Below are positions 49,513 to 60,141 of a stretch of 64,000 bases of DNA, in pieces. The notes below the pieces were generated by a model that did no database searches, had not been told where the DNA came from, and worked only from the letters and a program-made list of their open reading frames with translations. The position numbers and the translations under genes were made by a program. Origin of the DNA: Helicobacter pylori. Lineage in GTDB: Bacteria; Campylobacterota; Campylobacteria; Campylobacterales; Helicobacteraceae. Each line of letters begins with the position of its first letter. Positions within the stretch are counted from its first letter, which is position 1. The stretch covers positions 1 through 64,000 of the forward strand of contig NZ_CP011486.1 in NCBI RefSeq assembly GCF_001653455.1, given 5' to 3'.

Positions 49513-50211
49513 TTAAAACAAATTCAAACGCTTTTGTGCGATTTGAAAATATTCTTTTTCTAATTCTATGCCGATAAAATTTCGCTTTAAATTCTTGCAT
49601 GCTAAGCCGGTGGTGCCGCTCCCCATAAAAGGATCTAGCACGAGATGATTGGGGTTTGTGTGGATGGAAATGATTTTTTCCATTAAGGCCAGGCTTTTTT
49701 GCGTGGGGTGTTTGACTCTTTCAGTTCCGCTCACTACGGGGCTTTTTAAAATCAGGGGGCGTAAATATTTTTCATTGTTGGGTTTGTTAAACACCCATTT
49801 AGCTTTCTTTTTAACCGCCCATAGGGCAAATTCCGTGTCTTGGACATAACGCCGGTTAAGGTTTCTTGGCATGGGATTGGTTTTAACCCACTGGATAAAG
49901 TCTTTAACTACAAAGCCGTTTTCTTCTAAAAAATCAGCGATATAGCTCATAAACCTGTAAGAGCAAAAAATAACCATGCAGCCGTTTGGATTGACTAAGG
50001 GGGCATAGCGTGTGATCCATTCTAAAAGCTTGAAATTTTTATCCCATTCCCCAAAATCTATACCCTGTCTTTTAGCGCTCTTTAGGGTAGAAAAATTATT
50101 TTTAACCGAAATATTGTAAGGAGGGTCAGTGATGATCGCATCCACTTTTAAATTTTGTTGGTAAAAATCCTTGATGATTTCAAAAGCGTTAGCGTGATAA
50201 ATTTGTATCAT
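49513..50211 (-). CDS. Type II DNA adenine-N6 (beta-class) methyltransferase, HpyAVI-like
   Basis: The 232-residue product has the catalytic motif TDPPYNIS near residue 29 and the SAM-binding DPFMGSGTTG near 197, with the catalytic motif first, the beta-class order. By position it corresponds to the HpyAVI adenine methyltransferase (GAGG strand of the CCTC/GAGG site); this specificity is taken from the family. It overlaps the cytosine methyltransferase gene by 4 bases (ATGA). Confidence 0.88.
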   Translation of the reverse strand: MIQIYHANAFEIIKDFYQQNLKVDAIITDPPYNISVKNNFSTLKSAKRQGIDFGEWDKNFKLLEWITRYAPLVNPNGCMVIFCSYRFMSYIADFLEENGFVVKDFIQWVKTNPMPRNLNRRYVQDTEFALWAVKKKAKWVFNKPNNEKYLRPLILKSPVVSGTERVKHPTQKSLALMEKIISIHTNPNHLVLDPFMGSGTTGLACKNLKRNFIGIELEKEYFQIAQKRLNLF

Positions 50212-51275
50212 TTTCTTAAGCTTTTTAAGATCGCTTTGCCTAAAGCTAGGGCTAAAAGAGGAGGCACAGCGTTACCGATTTGCTTGCAAACGCTTGTTTT
50301 ATTGCCATAAAAAATATAGTCATCGCTAAAACTTTGTATCCTAGCGGCTTCTCTGGGCGTGATAGAGCGGTGCAATTCAGGGTGGGAGTTGGTGCCATTG
50401 CTTGGAGTGTCAAAGCGTGTGTCTATGGTAGGGCTGATTTTATTCCAACTCAAACGCCCCCATGTGCTTTTAAATTGTTGTTTGCCATGCAAATTTTTAG
50501 GCAAGCATTCTTTGCCTTGCTCTTTATCAATGAGCTTTAATTTTTCTAAAGCGCTTTGCGAGTGGTTGGTGGCTTGATGGTTGTATAATTTAGGGCTATC
50601 TTTTCGCATTAAAGCTTGATAATTGGATTGGATAGGGTTTAAATAATCGCTTTCAAACGCCCCCTCATTAGAATGAAGATAAGCTAAATCGCTTATCGCC
50701 TCTTGAACGCTCACGCTTTGAGAAGGCTCTAAAAGATCAAAATCAAAACTAAAATGAGTAGCCCCAACAATAAAAGCCCTCTCCCTACTTTGAGGCACGC
50801 CATAATCTTTAGCGTTTAGGATTTGATAGCTTAATTGATACCCTAAAGCGTTCAACCTTTCTTTAATTTCTTCTAAAAAATAGCCTTTAGCGCATGAGAT
50901 TAGGTTTTTCACGTTTTCAATGATAAAAATTTCTGGTTTTATGGCTTTCACTATTTCTATATATTCTAGGAATAAGAAATTTCTAGGGTCTTTTAGCCCT
51001 AAATTTTTCCCTTTATTAGAAAAGCCTTGACAGGGAGGCCCGCCAATGATCATGTTGATTTCTAGCTTTTTAGCCAGCTCTATAACTTTTTCTTTAATGT
51101 CAGCTTGAGTGATGTCCCCACAAATACCCACAGCGTTTTTATGGTTGTTTTCAAAAGTATTTAGGGCTTGTTTATCGCAATCTAGCCCTATTAAAGTGCT
51201 AAACTCTTTTAAGCGCTCTAACCCAGCGCTAAAACCTCCAGCCCCACAAAACAAATCTAAGATTTTATAATTCAT
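50208..51275 (-). CDS. Type II DNA cytosine-C5 methyltransferase, HpyAVI-like
   Basis: The 355-residue product has the C5-methylase motifs in order: I LDLFCGAGGFSAGLE near residue 6, IV GGPPCQGFS near 79 with the catalytic Cys, VI FIIENVKN near 118, VIII QSRERAF near 163, and X IGNAVPPLLALALGKAI near 330. It would modify the cytosine strand of the site whose adenine strand is methylated by the 49513 gene. It overlaps both neighbours of the operon by ATGA, including the stop of the broken nuclease gene frame upstream. Confidence 0.92.
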   Translation of the reverse strand: MNYKILDLFCGAGGFSAGLERLKEFSTLIGLDCDKQALNTFENNHKNAVGICGDITQADIKEKVIELAKKLEINMIIGGPPCQGFSNKGKNLGLKDPRNFLFLEYIEIVKAIKPEIFIIENVKNLISCAKGYFLEEIKERLNALGYQLSYQILNAKDYGVPQSRERAFIVGATHFSFDFDLLEPSQSVSVQEAISDLAYLHSNEGAFESDYLNPIQSNYQALMRKDSPKLYNHQATNHSQSALEKLKLIDKEQGKECLPKNLHGKQQFKSTWGRLSWNKISPTIDTRFDTPSNGTNSHPELHRSITPREAARIQSFSDDYIFYGNKTSVCKQIGNAVPPLLALALGKAILKSLRK

Positions 51276-52489
51276 TTTAAGTTTTCATAAACTCTGTTAA
51301 TAAGCGTTAAAAAATCATCGGTTTCAAAACGCAACAAACTCTAAATTGTCTTTATTGCGTTTTAAAATCTTTCCAATCAATTCTTTTTGAAATTCCTCTT
51401 CGCTAGCCCCTTTTTTAAAGCCCTATGACAAGTGGGGCAGAGCTTAGCGAGGTTTTCTAAAACATCTAATTCTTGGTTTTTGCCCAAAGAAATCGCATGG
51501 TGTATTTCGGTGTAGTAGGAATCAGGATTTTGAGTGATTTTATATAAAGGCCAAGAAATAAAACTTCTTTCTTTAATAGGGTAGTCATCATAACATGCAC
51601 TGCAAACATTAGGCGTTGGAATGCGATAAAAATTGATGATTTGGCTATCTCGCCTAAACTCCTCACTTTTTTGAATAAACCCTAGCTGCTCCCTTAATTT
51701 TTCAATGCTTTTGTCGTCCAAATCTTGCTGATAGATATTTTTAAAATAAAAATGAACGCGTTCTATAAAACCATTACCACGATATTCTGTTCTTGGCGGG
51801 TAACTTAATTTGTAATACCCATTATCATAAATAAGAGGCGTGTTAAAAATACGATCAGCGATTTTCTTTTTATAGGGGTTAAACAAACCGATATGGTATA
51901 AATACCAATCCAAATCAATCCTGAATTGAGCGTTTCGTTGGTGAATGCCTTGCACATGTTCAGGTTGTAATTCCCTGAAATTAAAATTCAATACTTCGCT
52001 AGGGATATGGAAAAGATCGATCAAATAATGGAATTTTTTAAACTCTAAAGGGCTATGAAAGAAGTAATCTAAAGTTAAAAAATTTCGCTGCGTATCAATA
52101 CTGCCCCTGCTTTCAAAAAAGCCGCTTAAAAAGAGTTTTTGATCGGGCGTCATTGAATGAGAGCGGCTAAAAAAGTCGTTGTCTATGAGCGAGTTTAAAA
52201 GTTTCTTGTAAAAAGAGTTTTCATCTAAATTTAAGTCGTTTTCTAAAACAAAAATAAAAGTTCCTTTAATGTTTGTAACGCTCTCGCTATTGGATTGCCA
52301 AATTGGATGCACGCTTAAAATATTAAGAGCGTTTAAAACTTCTGGCTTACTTTCTTCATAACCAACGATAAATTTTGAAGCCTTGTAAGAACACACCCCA
52401 TAAATACAACCATTTTTGATTTGAAAACGGCTCAACAACACCCCCAAATTAAAGGGGTCAATGGCGTTTAAAAAGCGAGAAACAAGCAT
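51272..52489 (-). pseudogene. HNH restriction endonuclease with compensating frameshifts near the 3' end
   Basis: The open frame from 52489 runs 370 codons to 51377 and holds an HNH nuclease domain at its end with zinc-type CSACYDDYP and CPTCHRAL pairs around EIHHAISLG. The conserved-looking C-terminus is out of frame: after ALKKG a one-base shift in an A6G4 tract gives ASEEEFQKELIGKILKRNK, and after about 95 bases a second shift of opposite sense gives RFETDDFLTLINRVYENLK with a stop that overlaps the next ATG as ATGA. The original gene thus probably ended at 51272. It belongs to the two-methyltransferase CCTC-type system (MnlI-like HNH enzymes). Whether the 370-residue form still cuts DNA is unknown. 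Confidence 0.7.
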
Positions 52490-52567
52490 ATAGAGCGATA
52501 AAATAACCTTTCATTTTTTAAAAGGATTATAAAATAACGCCCATTAGTTTTTGTTTAAAGGGTTTAG
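52414..52567. repeat. 154-bp direct repeat, left copy
   Basis: This copy spans the first about 25 codons of the HNH gene, its upstream gap and the last 13 codons of a lost cytosine methyltransferase gene (KPFKQKLMGVIL, stop at 52527-52529). It is aligned without gaps to 54783-54936, offset 2369, with roughly ten mismatches. Confidence 0.92.
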
Positions 52568-52833
52568 GATATTGTTAATAAGGTGTGTTTTAAGAAAGAC
52601 CAAGGTAAACTCTCTAAAAAAAAGAACTTTAAGTTAAAAGACTTACGATATTGAATAAGTGCATAATTGGATTTCTTAGGACAAAATTTGAGAGAAATAG
52701 CGTTGACTTTTCAAAATAGCTAAAATGCTTGAGCTAGTGAGCTATATTAGTTTGGCTATAAAGACAACTCGTATCAAGCTTTATTGGAATGGATATGAAA
52801 AATCCGCTTAAGTTATTTGACCCAATACAATCT
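52568..52833. other. Non-coding tail of the inserted restriction-modification module
   Basis: No gene is supported in this AT-rich stretch between the left repeat and the methyltransferase stop. A short plus-strand frame opens at 52791 (MDMKNPLKLFDPIQSLKNK) and runs antisense into the methyltransferase 3' end; it looks protein-like but is too short to support. Confidence 0.4.
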
Positions 52834-53874
52834 TTAAAAAACAAGGAAATCATAAAAATTTTGAGAAACAAACAAGTCTTTTGTTATTGTTTCAAGCTTA
52901 TTTTTGCAAGCTTGGATAGCCAAATCGGAATTATCAATACCTATAAATTTTCGTTGCAATAAAAACGCAGATTTTAAGGTTGTTCCAGAACCACAAAAGC
53001 AATCTAAAACAATACTATCCTTATTAGAAGAGGTTTTAATGATCAAATCTAATAATTGAGCGTTTTTTTCTGTGGGGTAACTTGGATATTGTGGGTCTTT
53101 AAATTCCCAAATGTCTTGGACTCTTCTGCCAACTTGCTCTAAGGCATAAATTTTTTTTCTAGGGTTATTATTATGAGAATATTCAATCAAACCTTCTTTG
53201 TCCCAACGCTCAAGCGTGGCAATATCAGTGCGCCAATGCCGCCCTTTTGGAGGTAGCATGCCTTTAAATGCCTTAGAACATTCGCCATTTTCCACTTCTC
53301 CTGGAGCATGTATTGGAACGGTAGTGTAACGCCTTTTATCTTTGTCAATTTTAGGGAATCGTTTTTCTAAATCTTGTGGCGTATAAGGGATCTTGGGTTC
53401 GTTAAAAATGGGATTTTTTCCTTTAGAGTAAAATAAAATCATATCTTTTATGTTACCATAGCCTATTCTTTTAAAATTTTTAGGATTGCATTTTATGCGT
53501 GTGATTTCATTTCTAAAGTTTTGTATGCCAAATATTTCATCTAACATTACCTTAACATAATGTCCTATCTTATAATCTGTATGCACATAGATAGAGCCTT
53601 GTTCTGAAAGCAATTCTTTAAGCAATACCAAGCGCTGCTTTAAAAATTCTATAAAATCCATACCCACTACTTTGTCGCTATAAGCAATATCGCCATTCTT
53701 GGAATTACTGATTGTGGTTGCTCTACCATTTGTGATAGTAAAATGATTGTTTGTAGCAAATGGAGGGTCAATATATATTAAATCTATTCTTCCTTTTAGG
53801 TTTTTATCATTTAACAAAAAAAGTAGAGCGATTGAATTTTCTGCTTGTATTAATAAGTTTTGCATTTCTCTCAT
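52834..53874 (-). CDS. Beta-class DNA methyltransferase of the inserted type II system
   Basis: The 346-residue product has the catalytic motif IYIDPPFATNN near residue 33 and the SAM motif DCFCGSGTTLKSA near 293, the beta order, so it methylates adenine-N6 or cytosine-N4. Between them lies a long target-recognition stretch (HAPGEVENGE, then LPPKGRHWRTDIATLERWD). The start is given as the ATG directly after the nuclease stop; an ATG three codons later is also possible. The recognition site cannot be read from the sequence. Confidence 0.87.
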   Translation of the reverse strand: MREMQNLLIQAENSIALLFLLNDKNLKGRIDLIYIDPPFATNNHFTITNGRATTISNSKNGDIAYSDKVVGMDFIEFLKQRLVLLKELLSEQGSIYVHTDYKIGHYVKVMLDEIFGIQNFRNEITRIKCNPKNFKRIGYGNIKDMILFYSKGKNPIFNEPKIPYTPQDLEKRFPKIDKDKRRYTTVPIHAPGEVENGECSKAFKGMLPPKGRHWRTDIATLERWDKEGLIEYSHNNNPRKKIYALEQVGRRVQDIWEFKDPQYPSYPTEKNAQLLDLIIKTSSNKDSIVLDCFCGSGTTLKSAFLLQRKFIGIDNSDLAIQACKNKLETITKDLFVSQNFYDFLVF

Positions 53875-54660
53875 TCAAATTTGATATAAAAATTCTCGTA
53901 ACACTAATGCACTCATAATATTATAGTTTTTATAAATAGTATCTAGCAATTTACGCATTTTATTATTGCTTTCAATATATAACACGCCATCTAAAATAGC
54001 CACTTTAATTGCTTTGATATTGGGTGTTTCAATTGTGCTAATAGCGTCGTTAAATTGAGCGTTTTGGTGTCCTCCAAAATCAGTTAAAAATTTGGCTTCG
54101 CCAATAATATATTTTTTGTTAAATCTTGCCACGAAGTCTAGCCCTTTATGATGGTGATAATTTAAATGAGATTTGGCAAATTCTGCCATGATATTATCGC
54201 TTGCTCTTAAAATGGCATCGTTTTCATTCGCTATAAAATCATTTAAATCTACAGGTTCAACACCTAAAGATTTATTATTGAGCCAATCTTTAAACATAGG
54301 ACCGATTTGGCGGTTTGTTTCTTTTGGCTCACTGCATTTTTCAAAAATTTTATTAAGTCCCATTTCATACAATCTCCCACAAATGCGATTGATTGTTCTT
54401 GGATTGCGTTCTAAAGCGCTTTTATCTCGTTTTAAATAGGCAATATAACTATCTTTAATGGGAAATAAATCTAAATTAAGCAATTCAGTTATTAAAGCTA
54501 AATTGTCTTTTTGTTTAAAATGATATTCAATATTAGACCAAATTTTTGAATCAATTTCTCTCAAACCTTCTGGAATTGTAGGATACACTTGAAACAAGTC
54601 ATCTAAATAGGAGCGTTGATTGGCGTATTCTATGCTTAGCTTTGTCCAATAATTCACCAA
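53875..54660 (-). CDS. Type II restriction endonuclease of the inserted system (PD-(D/E)xK type)
   Basis: The 261-residue product has no known name to me, but its place directly before a methyltransferase and the motif GLDFVARFNKKYIIGEAKF near residues 177-195 (D ... E-A-K catalytic core) mark it as a PD-(D/E)xK restriction enzyme; similarity to the Tsp45I-like family is my impression only. The ORF is intact. The pair lies inside the module flanked by the 154-bp repeats. Confidence 0.75.
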   Translation of the reverse strand: MVNYWTKLSIEYANQRSYLDDLFQVYPTIPEGLREIDSKIWSNIEYHFKQKDNLALITELLNLDLFPIKDSYIAYLKRDKSALERNPRTINRICGRLYEMGLNKIFEKCSEPKETNRQIGPMFKDWLNNKSLGVEPVDLNDFIANENDAILRASDNIMAEFAKSHLNYHHHKGLDFVARFNKKYIIGEAKFLTDFGGHQNAQFNDAISTIETPNIKAIKVAILDGVLYIESNNKMRKLLDTIYKNYNIMSALVLREFLYQI

Positions 54661-54782
54661 TTTAACCTTTTTGAAAATAGTTTCACTGCATAGATTGTAA
54701 CAAAAATATTGCTTAATTTTCTAAAAATAATTTCAAGCTAAGAAGTGTTTTTGATTGAAAAATAAGTTTTTAGAACTTACTA

Positions 54783-54936
54783 TTTTGATTTGAAAACGGC
54801 TCAACAACACCCCTAAATTAAAGGGATCAATAGCGTTTAAGAAGCGAGAAACAAGCACAGAGGGCAATAAAATAACCTTTCATTTTTTAAAAGGATTATA
54901 AAATAACGCCCATTAGTTTTTGTTTAAAGGGTTTAG
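54783..54936. repeat. 154-bp direct repeat, right copy
   Basis: This is the second copy of the repeat at 52414-52567. It contains a dead 5' fragment of the HNH gene (start codon GTG instead of ATG, about 25 codons to RFQIK) and the last codons of the cytosine methyltransferase remnant. The two copies bracket about 2.2 kb with the nuclease and methyltransferase genes. Confidence 0.92.
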
Positions 54937-55034
54937 AATTGATTGGCTCATCATAAAGCATATAATCGCCACTCAATTTTTGCTCTAGCCCCAGAAAACA
55001 AAGAAATATAGGTTAAAGTTTTATCCAAAAGCAT
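54896..55034 (-). pseudogene. Internally deleted cytosine-C5 methyltransferase remnant
   Basis: From 55034 the minus strand reads MLLDKTLTYISLFSGA, the start and motif I (SLFSGAG) of C5-methyltransferases, then switches frame to EQKLSGDYMLYDEPINSK and KPFKQKLMGVIL with a stop at 54896. This looks like the two ends of a methyltransferase gene with its whole core deleted. The last codons are part of the 154-bp repeat. By position it matches the HP0054-type methyltransferase of other strains. Confidence 0.72.
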
Positions 55035-55069
55035 AGGGGCGTTAAAAGACTAAATAATATCCATTCATC

Positions 55070-56560
55070 TCAATGCTTCAAGCTTTCAATTTCTTTAAGC
55101 ATGGTTTCAAAAGCTTCTTTAGTGCCTGCTCGCACGCTAGAAAACAAACTAAACACCACAATAGCTATACTCGCTGCAATAAAGCCCGGGACGATTTCAT
55201 AAATATCCAAAAAGCTCTTGCCAAATTTGTCGTATAAAATCACCGTGCTAGCCCCAGAGAGCATGCCAGCAATCGCTCCGATTCGTGTCATTCTTGACCA
55301 AAAAAGCGAAAACAAAATCACCGAGCCAAAACTTGCGCCAAAGCCAGCCCATGCGTAACTCACAATGCTAAGAATGCTAGCGTTTTTATCCGTTGAAATG
55401 AAAAAAGCGATGCAAGCCACCCCTAAAACCGAAAGCCTAGAAATGATCATCACCAACTTTTGGGGGGCGTTTTTGTTAAAAATCGTCGCATAGAAATCTT
55501 CAGCAATGGTAGAAGAGCTTACAAGCAGTTGTGAACTGGCCGTGCTCATCACCGCCGCTAAAATCGCGCTCAATAAAATGCCTGTGATCCAAGGGTTAAA
55601 GAGCAATTGACTCATCACAATGAAAATCTTTTCAGGGTCTTGCAAGCTCAAATCAAATTTATGCACATATGCAACGCCCAAAAGCCCCATAACGCATGCC
55701 CCAATCAAAGAAATGACCATCCAAGAAATGCCAATAGTGGTCGCTTTAGGGACATCTTTAATGGAGCGGATAGACATGAAGCGCACTAAAATATGGGGTT
55801 GTCCAAAATAGCCTAACCCCCAAGCAAGGCTTGAAATAATAGCGACTATGCTAGAGCCTTGCAAAAAAGAAAGGTTTTCAGGCTTGATTTCTCTAATGAT
55901 TTTAATGCCCTCTCCAATCCCCCCAAGATGGATGATCATCACAACCGGCACCACGATTAAAGCGCCCATCATCAAAAGCCCTTGAATCAAATCCGTCCAG
56001 CACACCGCCTTATACCCTCCTAAAAAGGTGTAAGAAACAATAATCAGCGTGCCGATACTTAAAGCGTAGGTGTATTGGATCCCAAAAGTCGCTTCAAAGA
56101 GTTTGGCCCCGCTCACAAGCCCTGAAGAAATATAGAAAATAAAAAAGATTAAAATCACAAAGGCTGAAATCAAGCGCAAAATGTGTTTGTCATCGCTAAA
56201 GCGGGTTTCAAAATAATCTGAAATGGTGATGGAATTAGCGATCACGCTCGTATAAATGCGCAAGCGTTTGGCCACAAAAACCCAGTTAATGAGTGCCCCC
56301 AAACTCAATCCTATGGCGATGTGTGAGTTGATAAGCCCTCCCACATACAAAGCGCCCGGTAACCCCATTAAAAGCCACCCGCTCATATCACTCGCCCCAG
56401 CGCTCAAAGCGCTAATCACAGGACCCATGGAGCGATCGCCTAAGAAATAGTCTTCGGTTGTTTCATTTTGTTTGTAAAAATAAAAACCAATGTAGAGCAT
56501 TAACAGCGAATAAACGATAAACATCGTAACAATAGGGGTGCTTAAAACAACATGTCCCAT
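55070..56560 (-). CDS. putP: Sodium/proline symporter
   Basis: The 496-residue inner-membrane protein of the solute:sodium symporter family starts with [20 protein letters not shown] and has about 13 membrane segments. Family marks are [24 protein letters not shown] near 38, and RVSALSLFVLT-type [11 protein letters not shown] and [18 protein letters not shown] near 340. It supplies proline to PutA, encoded 23 bases upstream on the same strand. Proline respiration is important for stomach colonisation. Confidence 0.95.
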   Translation of the reverse strand: MGHVVLSTPIVTMFIVYSLLMLYIGFYFYKQNETTEDYFLGDRSMGPVISALSAGASDMSGWLLMGLPGALYVGGLINSHIAIGLSLGALINWVFVAKRLRIYTSVIANSITISDYFETRFSDDKHILRLISAFVILIFFIFYISSGLVSGAKLFEATFGIQYTYALSIGTLIIVSYTFLGGYKAVCWTDLIQGLLMMGALIVVPVVMIIHLGGIGEGIKIIREIKPENLSFLQGSSIVAIISSLAWGLGYFGQPHILVRFMSIRSIKDVPKATTIGISWMVISLIGACVMGLLGVAYVHKFDLSLQDPEKIFIVMSQLLFNPWITGILLSAILAAVMSTASSQLLVSSSTIAEDFYATIFNKNAPQKLVMIISRLSVLGVACIAFFISTDKNASILSIVSYAWAGFGASFGSVILFSLFWSRMTRIGAIAGMLSGASTVILYDKFGKSFLDIYEIVPGFIAASIAIVVFSLFSSVRAGTKEAFETMLKEIESLKH

Positions 56561-56583
56561 TTTGATCTCCTTTTTTGCAATCT

Positions 56584-59500
56584 TTATTTTTCAGTGCAAC
56601 ATGACTTGTGGCAAGTGGGTTGCTTTAAAACCCTTGATCCTAAATTCCCGTAACGATGATAAGAGATGCTAACCGATCGTTCTAAGTGGTAATACAACAA
56701 TTCAAAACGCCCATTCAAGCATGGTTTAGCGGTGGCTAAAACCATCCCTAAAGCGCTCGCTCGCTCATGCAATAAATCTAGATCGCTTTTTAAATAGCGG
56801 ATGCGATTGAAAGCGTTCAATTTCTCGCTAAATTTTTGCAAGCTTTCATAAACAATAGGGGCATTTGCTTGGAGCGTTTTCAAGCATTCTAGGAAAAAGG
56901 CTAAATCTTTATTGGCATGCTCGTTTTCTGCACTGATTGTTAAAGGGATTTGAGAGGTTAAACACGCTAAAGTAACGCCCAACATATCGCTTAAGGTGTC
57001 CTTTTCGGTGATGCGATAACCCACGCTTTTAACTTTAGTGTAGGAAAAAAGGTTGTCTTCGCCCCTGATTTTGACATAATCTTTAGTCTGGCTAAATTCA
57101 TGCTTGTAATGATAAGCGTAGCTCTTTGCCATAAAAATCGTGCGCTTCAACTCATGCGTATGCTCATCATAGCCTTTTTGAGTTAGTCTTTCTAAAGCTT
57201 CACTTAAAGGGTTGGTTAAAGCGTGATCATCCTCTTCTTCTTGGTGAATATCCACAAATTGCGTGATATAGTTAAAAATGCCTACCTTCCTCCCAAACCC
57301 CACGGCGGATTTTTTGATCCCCCCAAAAGGCTGTCTTAAAACAATAGCCCCTGTGGTGGGTTTATTGATATAAATGTTACCGGCTTCAATGCGTTCTAAA
57401 TAATATTCCCACTCCCTTTCATCTAAAGACTCTAACGCGCTCGTAAGCCCATAGCCGGTAGAATTGACTATTTCTATCGCTTCATCTAAATCTTGCGCTT
57501 TTATCACGGATAAAATAGGGGTAAAAAGCTCGGTTTGGTGCGTGAAATCGCCCTTTTTAGTGCCGTATTTGATGCTTGGTTTCATCAAATAGGGGTTATC
57601 ATTCACAAAGCTTACCGGGATCTCGTAATTTTCATAGCCTTTCAATTCCTCCATCGCTTGAATGACTTTTTCATTGGGTTTGTCCGCTAGAGCGCCGATT
57701 TTGTTTTTAAAATCAAAAGGATCGCCCACGCTAAGGCTTAAAGTAGCGTCCGTTAAAGTCTTTTTAAAATTCTCATCTTCATAGACTTCTTGTTCTAACA
57801 CTAAAAGCGAAGTTGCAGAGCATTTTTGCCCTGAATTGCTAAAAGCTGAATGGATGACATTTTTAATCGCTTGATCCCTGTCTGCCATTTTGCTCACAAT
57901 GGTGGCGTTTTTACCGCCTGTTTCTGCACTCAAGGCTAAAGTGGGGTTGGCTTTAAGCATTTTGTAAGCGGTGTCTTCGCCCCCGGTTAAAATAGCAAAC
58001 TTAATACTTTCATCTTTTAAAAGATGTTCGCTAATGTCGCTCCCTTTAGAGGGCAAGTAAATGAGTGCGTCTCTAGGCACGCCGGCATCCCAAAAACACT
58101 CACAAAGTTTATACCCGGTTACGCTAGACAAACTTGAAGGCTTGTAAATCACCCGATTGCCAGCGGCTAGGGGGGCAGCGATAGTGCCTGCGGAAATGCC
58201 CACAGGGAAATTCCACGGGGCAATGACTACGCCGAAACCTTTAGGGGCGAATTGGGTTTTTTGGTTTTGCTCTTGCAACACCCTTAAGCTATAAGGGTAA
58301 AATTCTAAAAAGTCAATGGCTTCGCTCACTTCAGCGTCCGTTTCAGCGAAAGTCTTACCCACTTCTAAAGCCGAAATCCCTATTAAATCGCCTCTTCTTT
58401 CTCTAAAAAGCTGGGCGGCTTGGCTCATTAAGGCATGGATTTCTGCAAAGCTTTTTTGACTGAAACGGCTTTTATCGCTTTTAGCGACTTCTAGGGCTTT
58501 TAAAATCGCTTCTTTATCGGCTAAATGCACGCTAGCGATCTTTTTATGATGGATTTTATCAAAGACTTCTAAAGGGGTTAAATTAGGGTCTTCAAACCTC
58601 CCATCTATTTCTGGGTAAAGCTCTAAAATAGGAGCGTTATGCATTTTCTCGCGCACTTTTTTAGCCCACTCTCGGTTGGCTTTTAAAATAAAATCGGTAT
58701 CGCTTTCGTTTTTAAAAGAGTTGTTCGGGTAAGTGGTGTGCCCGCTTTGCTTGGCGTTCCTATTTTGAGTCCTGTGGGTGGCATTGTCTAAAGTAGCGAT
58801 CCCTTTAAGGCTGTTTAAAAAGCGTTGCTCTTGGTCTTTCCATTCGCTCGTGCCTACTTTGAGGTTGAAGAAGGCTTTCATGAAATTATCGCTTGAGGTG
58901 TTTTCATCTAACCTCCTCACTAAATAAGCGATCGCATTGTTGAAATGCGCTTCATCGCACACCGGCGCATAAAGAATGAGTTTGTGCATCTCTTTTAATT
59001 CCTGGCTCGCTTGCAAGCTCATGCCCTCTAGCATTTCAAAGCTAAAATGCTCCAACACAACAGGGTCATTAAGGGCATGGATGCGCGTATAGACATAGGC
59101 GATTTCAAAAATATTATGGCTTGCTGCGCCAATATGAATGTATTTGTAATTATCGCCCTCTAAAACAAAATCCAGCATTTTATTGTAGTTAGAATCGGTG
59201 TCTTGCTTGCTAGAGAATGTGGGTAACGCCCAGTCTTTCATAGAAGCGATGGTCTCTTCGCTTTCCATGTTCGCTCCCTTAACAAAGCGGATTTTAATGG
59301 GTTTCAACCCTTTTAAAACCCTTTCTTTAGAAAAAGCGTGCAATTTTTTCAAATATTCATAAGAATCAGGGATATAAGCTTGCAACACAATACCAGCGTT
59401 CAAGTCAAATTTAGCAATGGACTCCATAAAAGACTCCACTGTTAGCTCTAAATCTCTAAATTCTTCCATGTCTAAATTGATAAATTTAGGGATACCCTGC

Positions 59501-60141
59501 TTTTTTTCTTCTTCTAAAGCTAAAGCATAGAGGGCGTCTAAGCGTTTGACAATCTCTTTTTTAGAGTATTCAAAATCAAGGATATTGATTTGAGAAAAAA
59601 TCGTGGTGATTTTAATGGAAATGTATTGGATGTAGTTGGATTTTAGGGCTTGGGAGTATTTTTCAAAACGCGCAGCCGCTTCTTCTTCGCCTAAAACCTC
59701 TTCGCCGATAAAATTCACATTCAAAATGATGTTTTCATTTTTTCTTTTTAAAATCCGCTCTTTTAATTGGCCCTCTTCTTGCTCTAAAACCATCGCTTTC
59801 GTGTCGCTTCTGATCTTATTGACAAAGAAAGGCACGCTCATATTGGGCAGCATTTTCCCAAAGCTTAAAAACCCCATTAAAAGCAACTTTTCAAATGAAG
59901 AAAAAATCTCACGGCTTTTGTATTTGTCTAAAACATGCTCAATCATTTCAAAGCGGGCTTTATTGTCCAAGCACCTGAAACTCCTGTCCATAAGCTCTAT
60001 GAGCATGACTTTATTTTCAGGGTTGTTTAAAAGTTTTTGCATTTTAGAATGGAACGCCTTTTCTTGCTCGCTCAAATGTTGGCTGATATTATTTTGCAGT
60101 TTTTTGGCTAATTCTAATGAATCGTCAATGATTTTTTGCAT
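56584..60141 (-). CDS. putA: Bifunctional proline dehydrogenase / P5C dehydrogenase
   Basis: PutA oxidises proline to glutamate with FAD and NAD. The 1185-residue product has an N-terminal helical region, a proline dehydrogenase TIM barrel (about 130-430, [12 protein letters not shown] near 280) and an aldehyde dehydrogenase domain with APWNFPVGI near 650, [10 protein letters not shown] near 770 and the catalytic Cys in [10 protein letters not shown] near 800. It lacks the N-terminal DNA-binding ribbon-helix-helix of enterobacterial PutA. I chose the ATG at 60141 ([12 protein letters not shown]) with AAAAGGTAAGC upstream; an in-frame ATG at 60216 would add 25 residues. Confidence 0.95.
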   Translation of the reverse strand: MQKIIDDSLELAKKLQNNISQHLSEQEKAFHSKMQKLLNNPENKVMLIELMDRSFRCLDNKARFEMIEHVLDKYKSREIFSSFEKLLLMGFLSFGKMLPNMSVPFFVNKIRSDTKAMVLEQEEGQLKERILKRKNENIILNVNFIGEEVLGEEEAAARFEKYSQALKSNYIQYISIKITTIFSQINILDFEYSKKEIVKRLDALYALALEEEKKQGIPKFINLDMEEFRDLELTVESFMESIAKFDLNAGIVLQAYIPDSYEYLKKLHAFSKERVLKGLKPIKIRFVKGANMESEETIASMKDWALPTFSSKQDTDSNYNKMLDFVLEGDNYKYIHIGAASHNIFEIAYVYTRIHALNDPVVLEHFSFEMLEGMSLQASQELKEMHKLILYAPVCDEAHFNNAIAYLVRRLDENTSSDNFMKAFFNLKVGTSEWKDQEQRFLNSLKGIATLDNATHRTQNRNAKQSGHTTYPNNSFKNESDTDFILKANREWAKKVREKMHNAPILELYPEIDGRFEDPNLTPLEVFDKIHHKKIASVHLADKEAILKALEVAKSDKSRFSQKSFAEIHALMSQAAQLFRERRGDLIGISALEVGKTFAETDAEVSEAIDFLEFYPYSLRVLQEQNQKTQFAPKGFGVVIAPWNFPVGISAGTIAAPLAAGNRVIYKPSSLSSVTGYKLCECFWDAGVPRDALIYLPSKGSDISEHLLKDESIKFAILTGGEDTAYKMLKANPTLALSAETGGKNATIVSKMADRDQAIKNVIHSAFSNSGQKCSATSLLVLEQEVYEDENFKKTLTDATLSLSVGDPFDFKNKIGALADKPNEKVIQAMEELKGYENYEIPVSFVNDNPYLMKPSIKYGTKKGDFTHQTELFTPILSVIKAQDLDEAIEIVNSTGYGLTSALESLDEREWEYYLERIEAGNIYINKPTTGAIVLRQPFGGIKKSAVGFGRKVGIFNYITQFVDIHQEEEDDHALTNPLSEALERLTQKGYDEHTHELKRTIFMAKSYAYHYKHEFSQTKDYVKIRGEDNLFSYTKVKSVGYRITEKDTLSDMLGVTLACLTSQIPLTISAENEHANKDLAFFLECLKTLQANAPIVYESLQKFSEKLNAFNRIRYLKSDLDLLHERASALGMVLATAKPCLNGRFELLYYHLERSVSISYHRYGNLGSRVLKQPTCHKSCCTEK

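Noticed and set aside
52791-52960. Short plus-strand frame MDMKNPLKLFDPIQSLKNK at the end of the inserted module
   Set aside because: It is short and runs antisense into the methyltransferase gene. It may be the start of a lost gene, but this cannot be supported.
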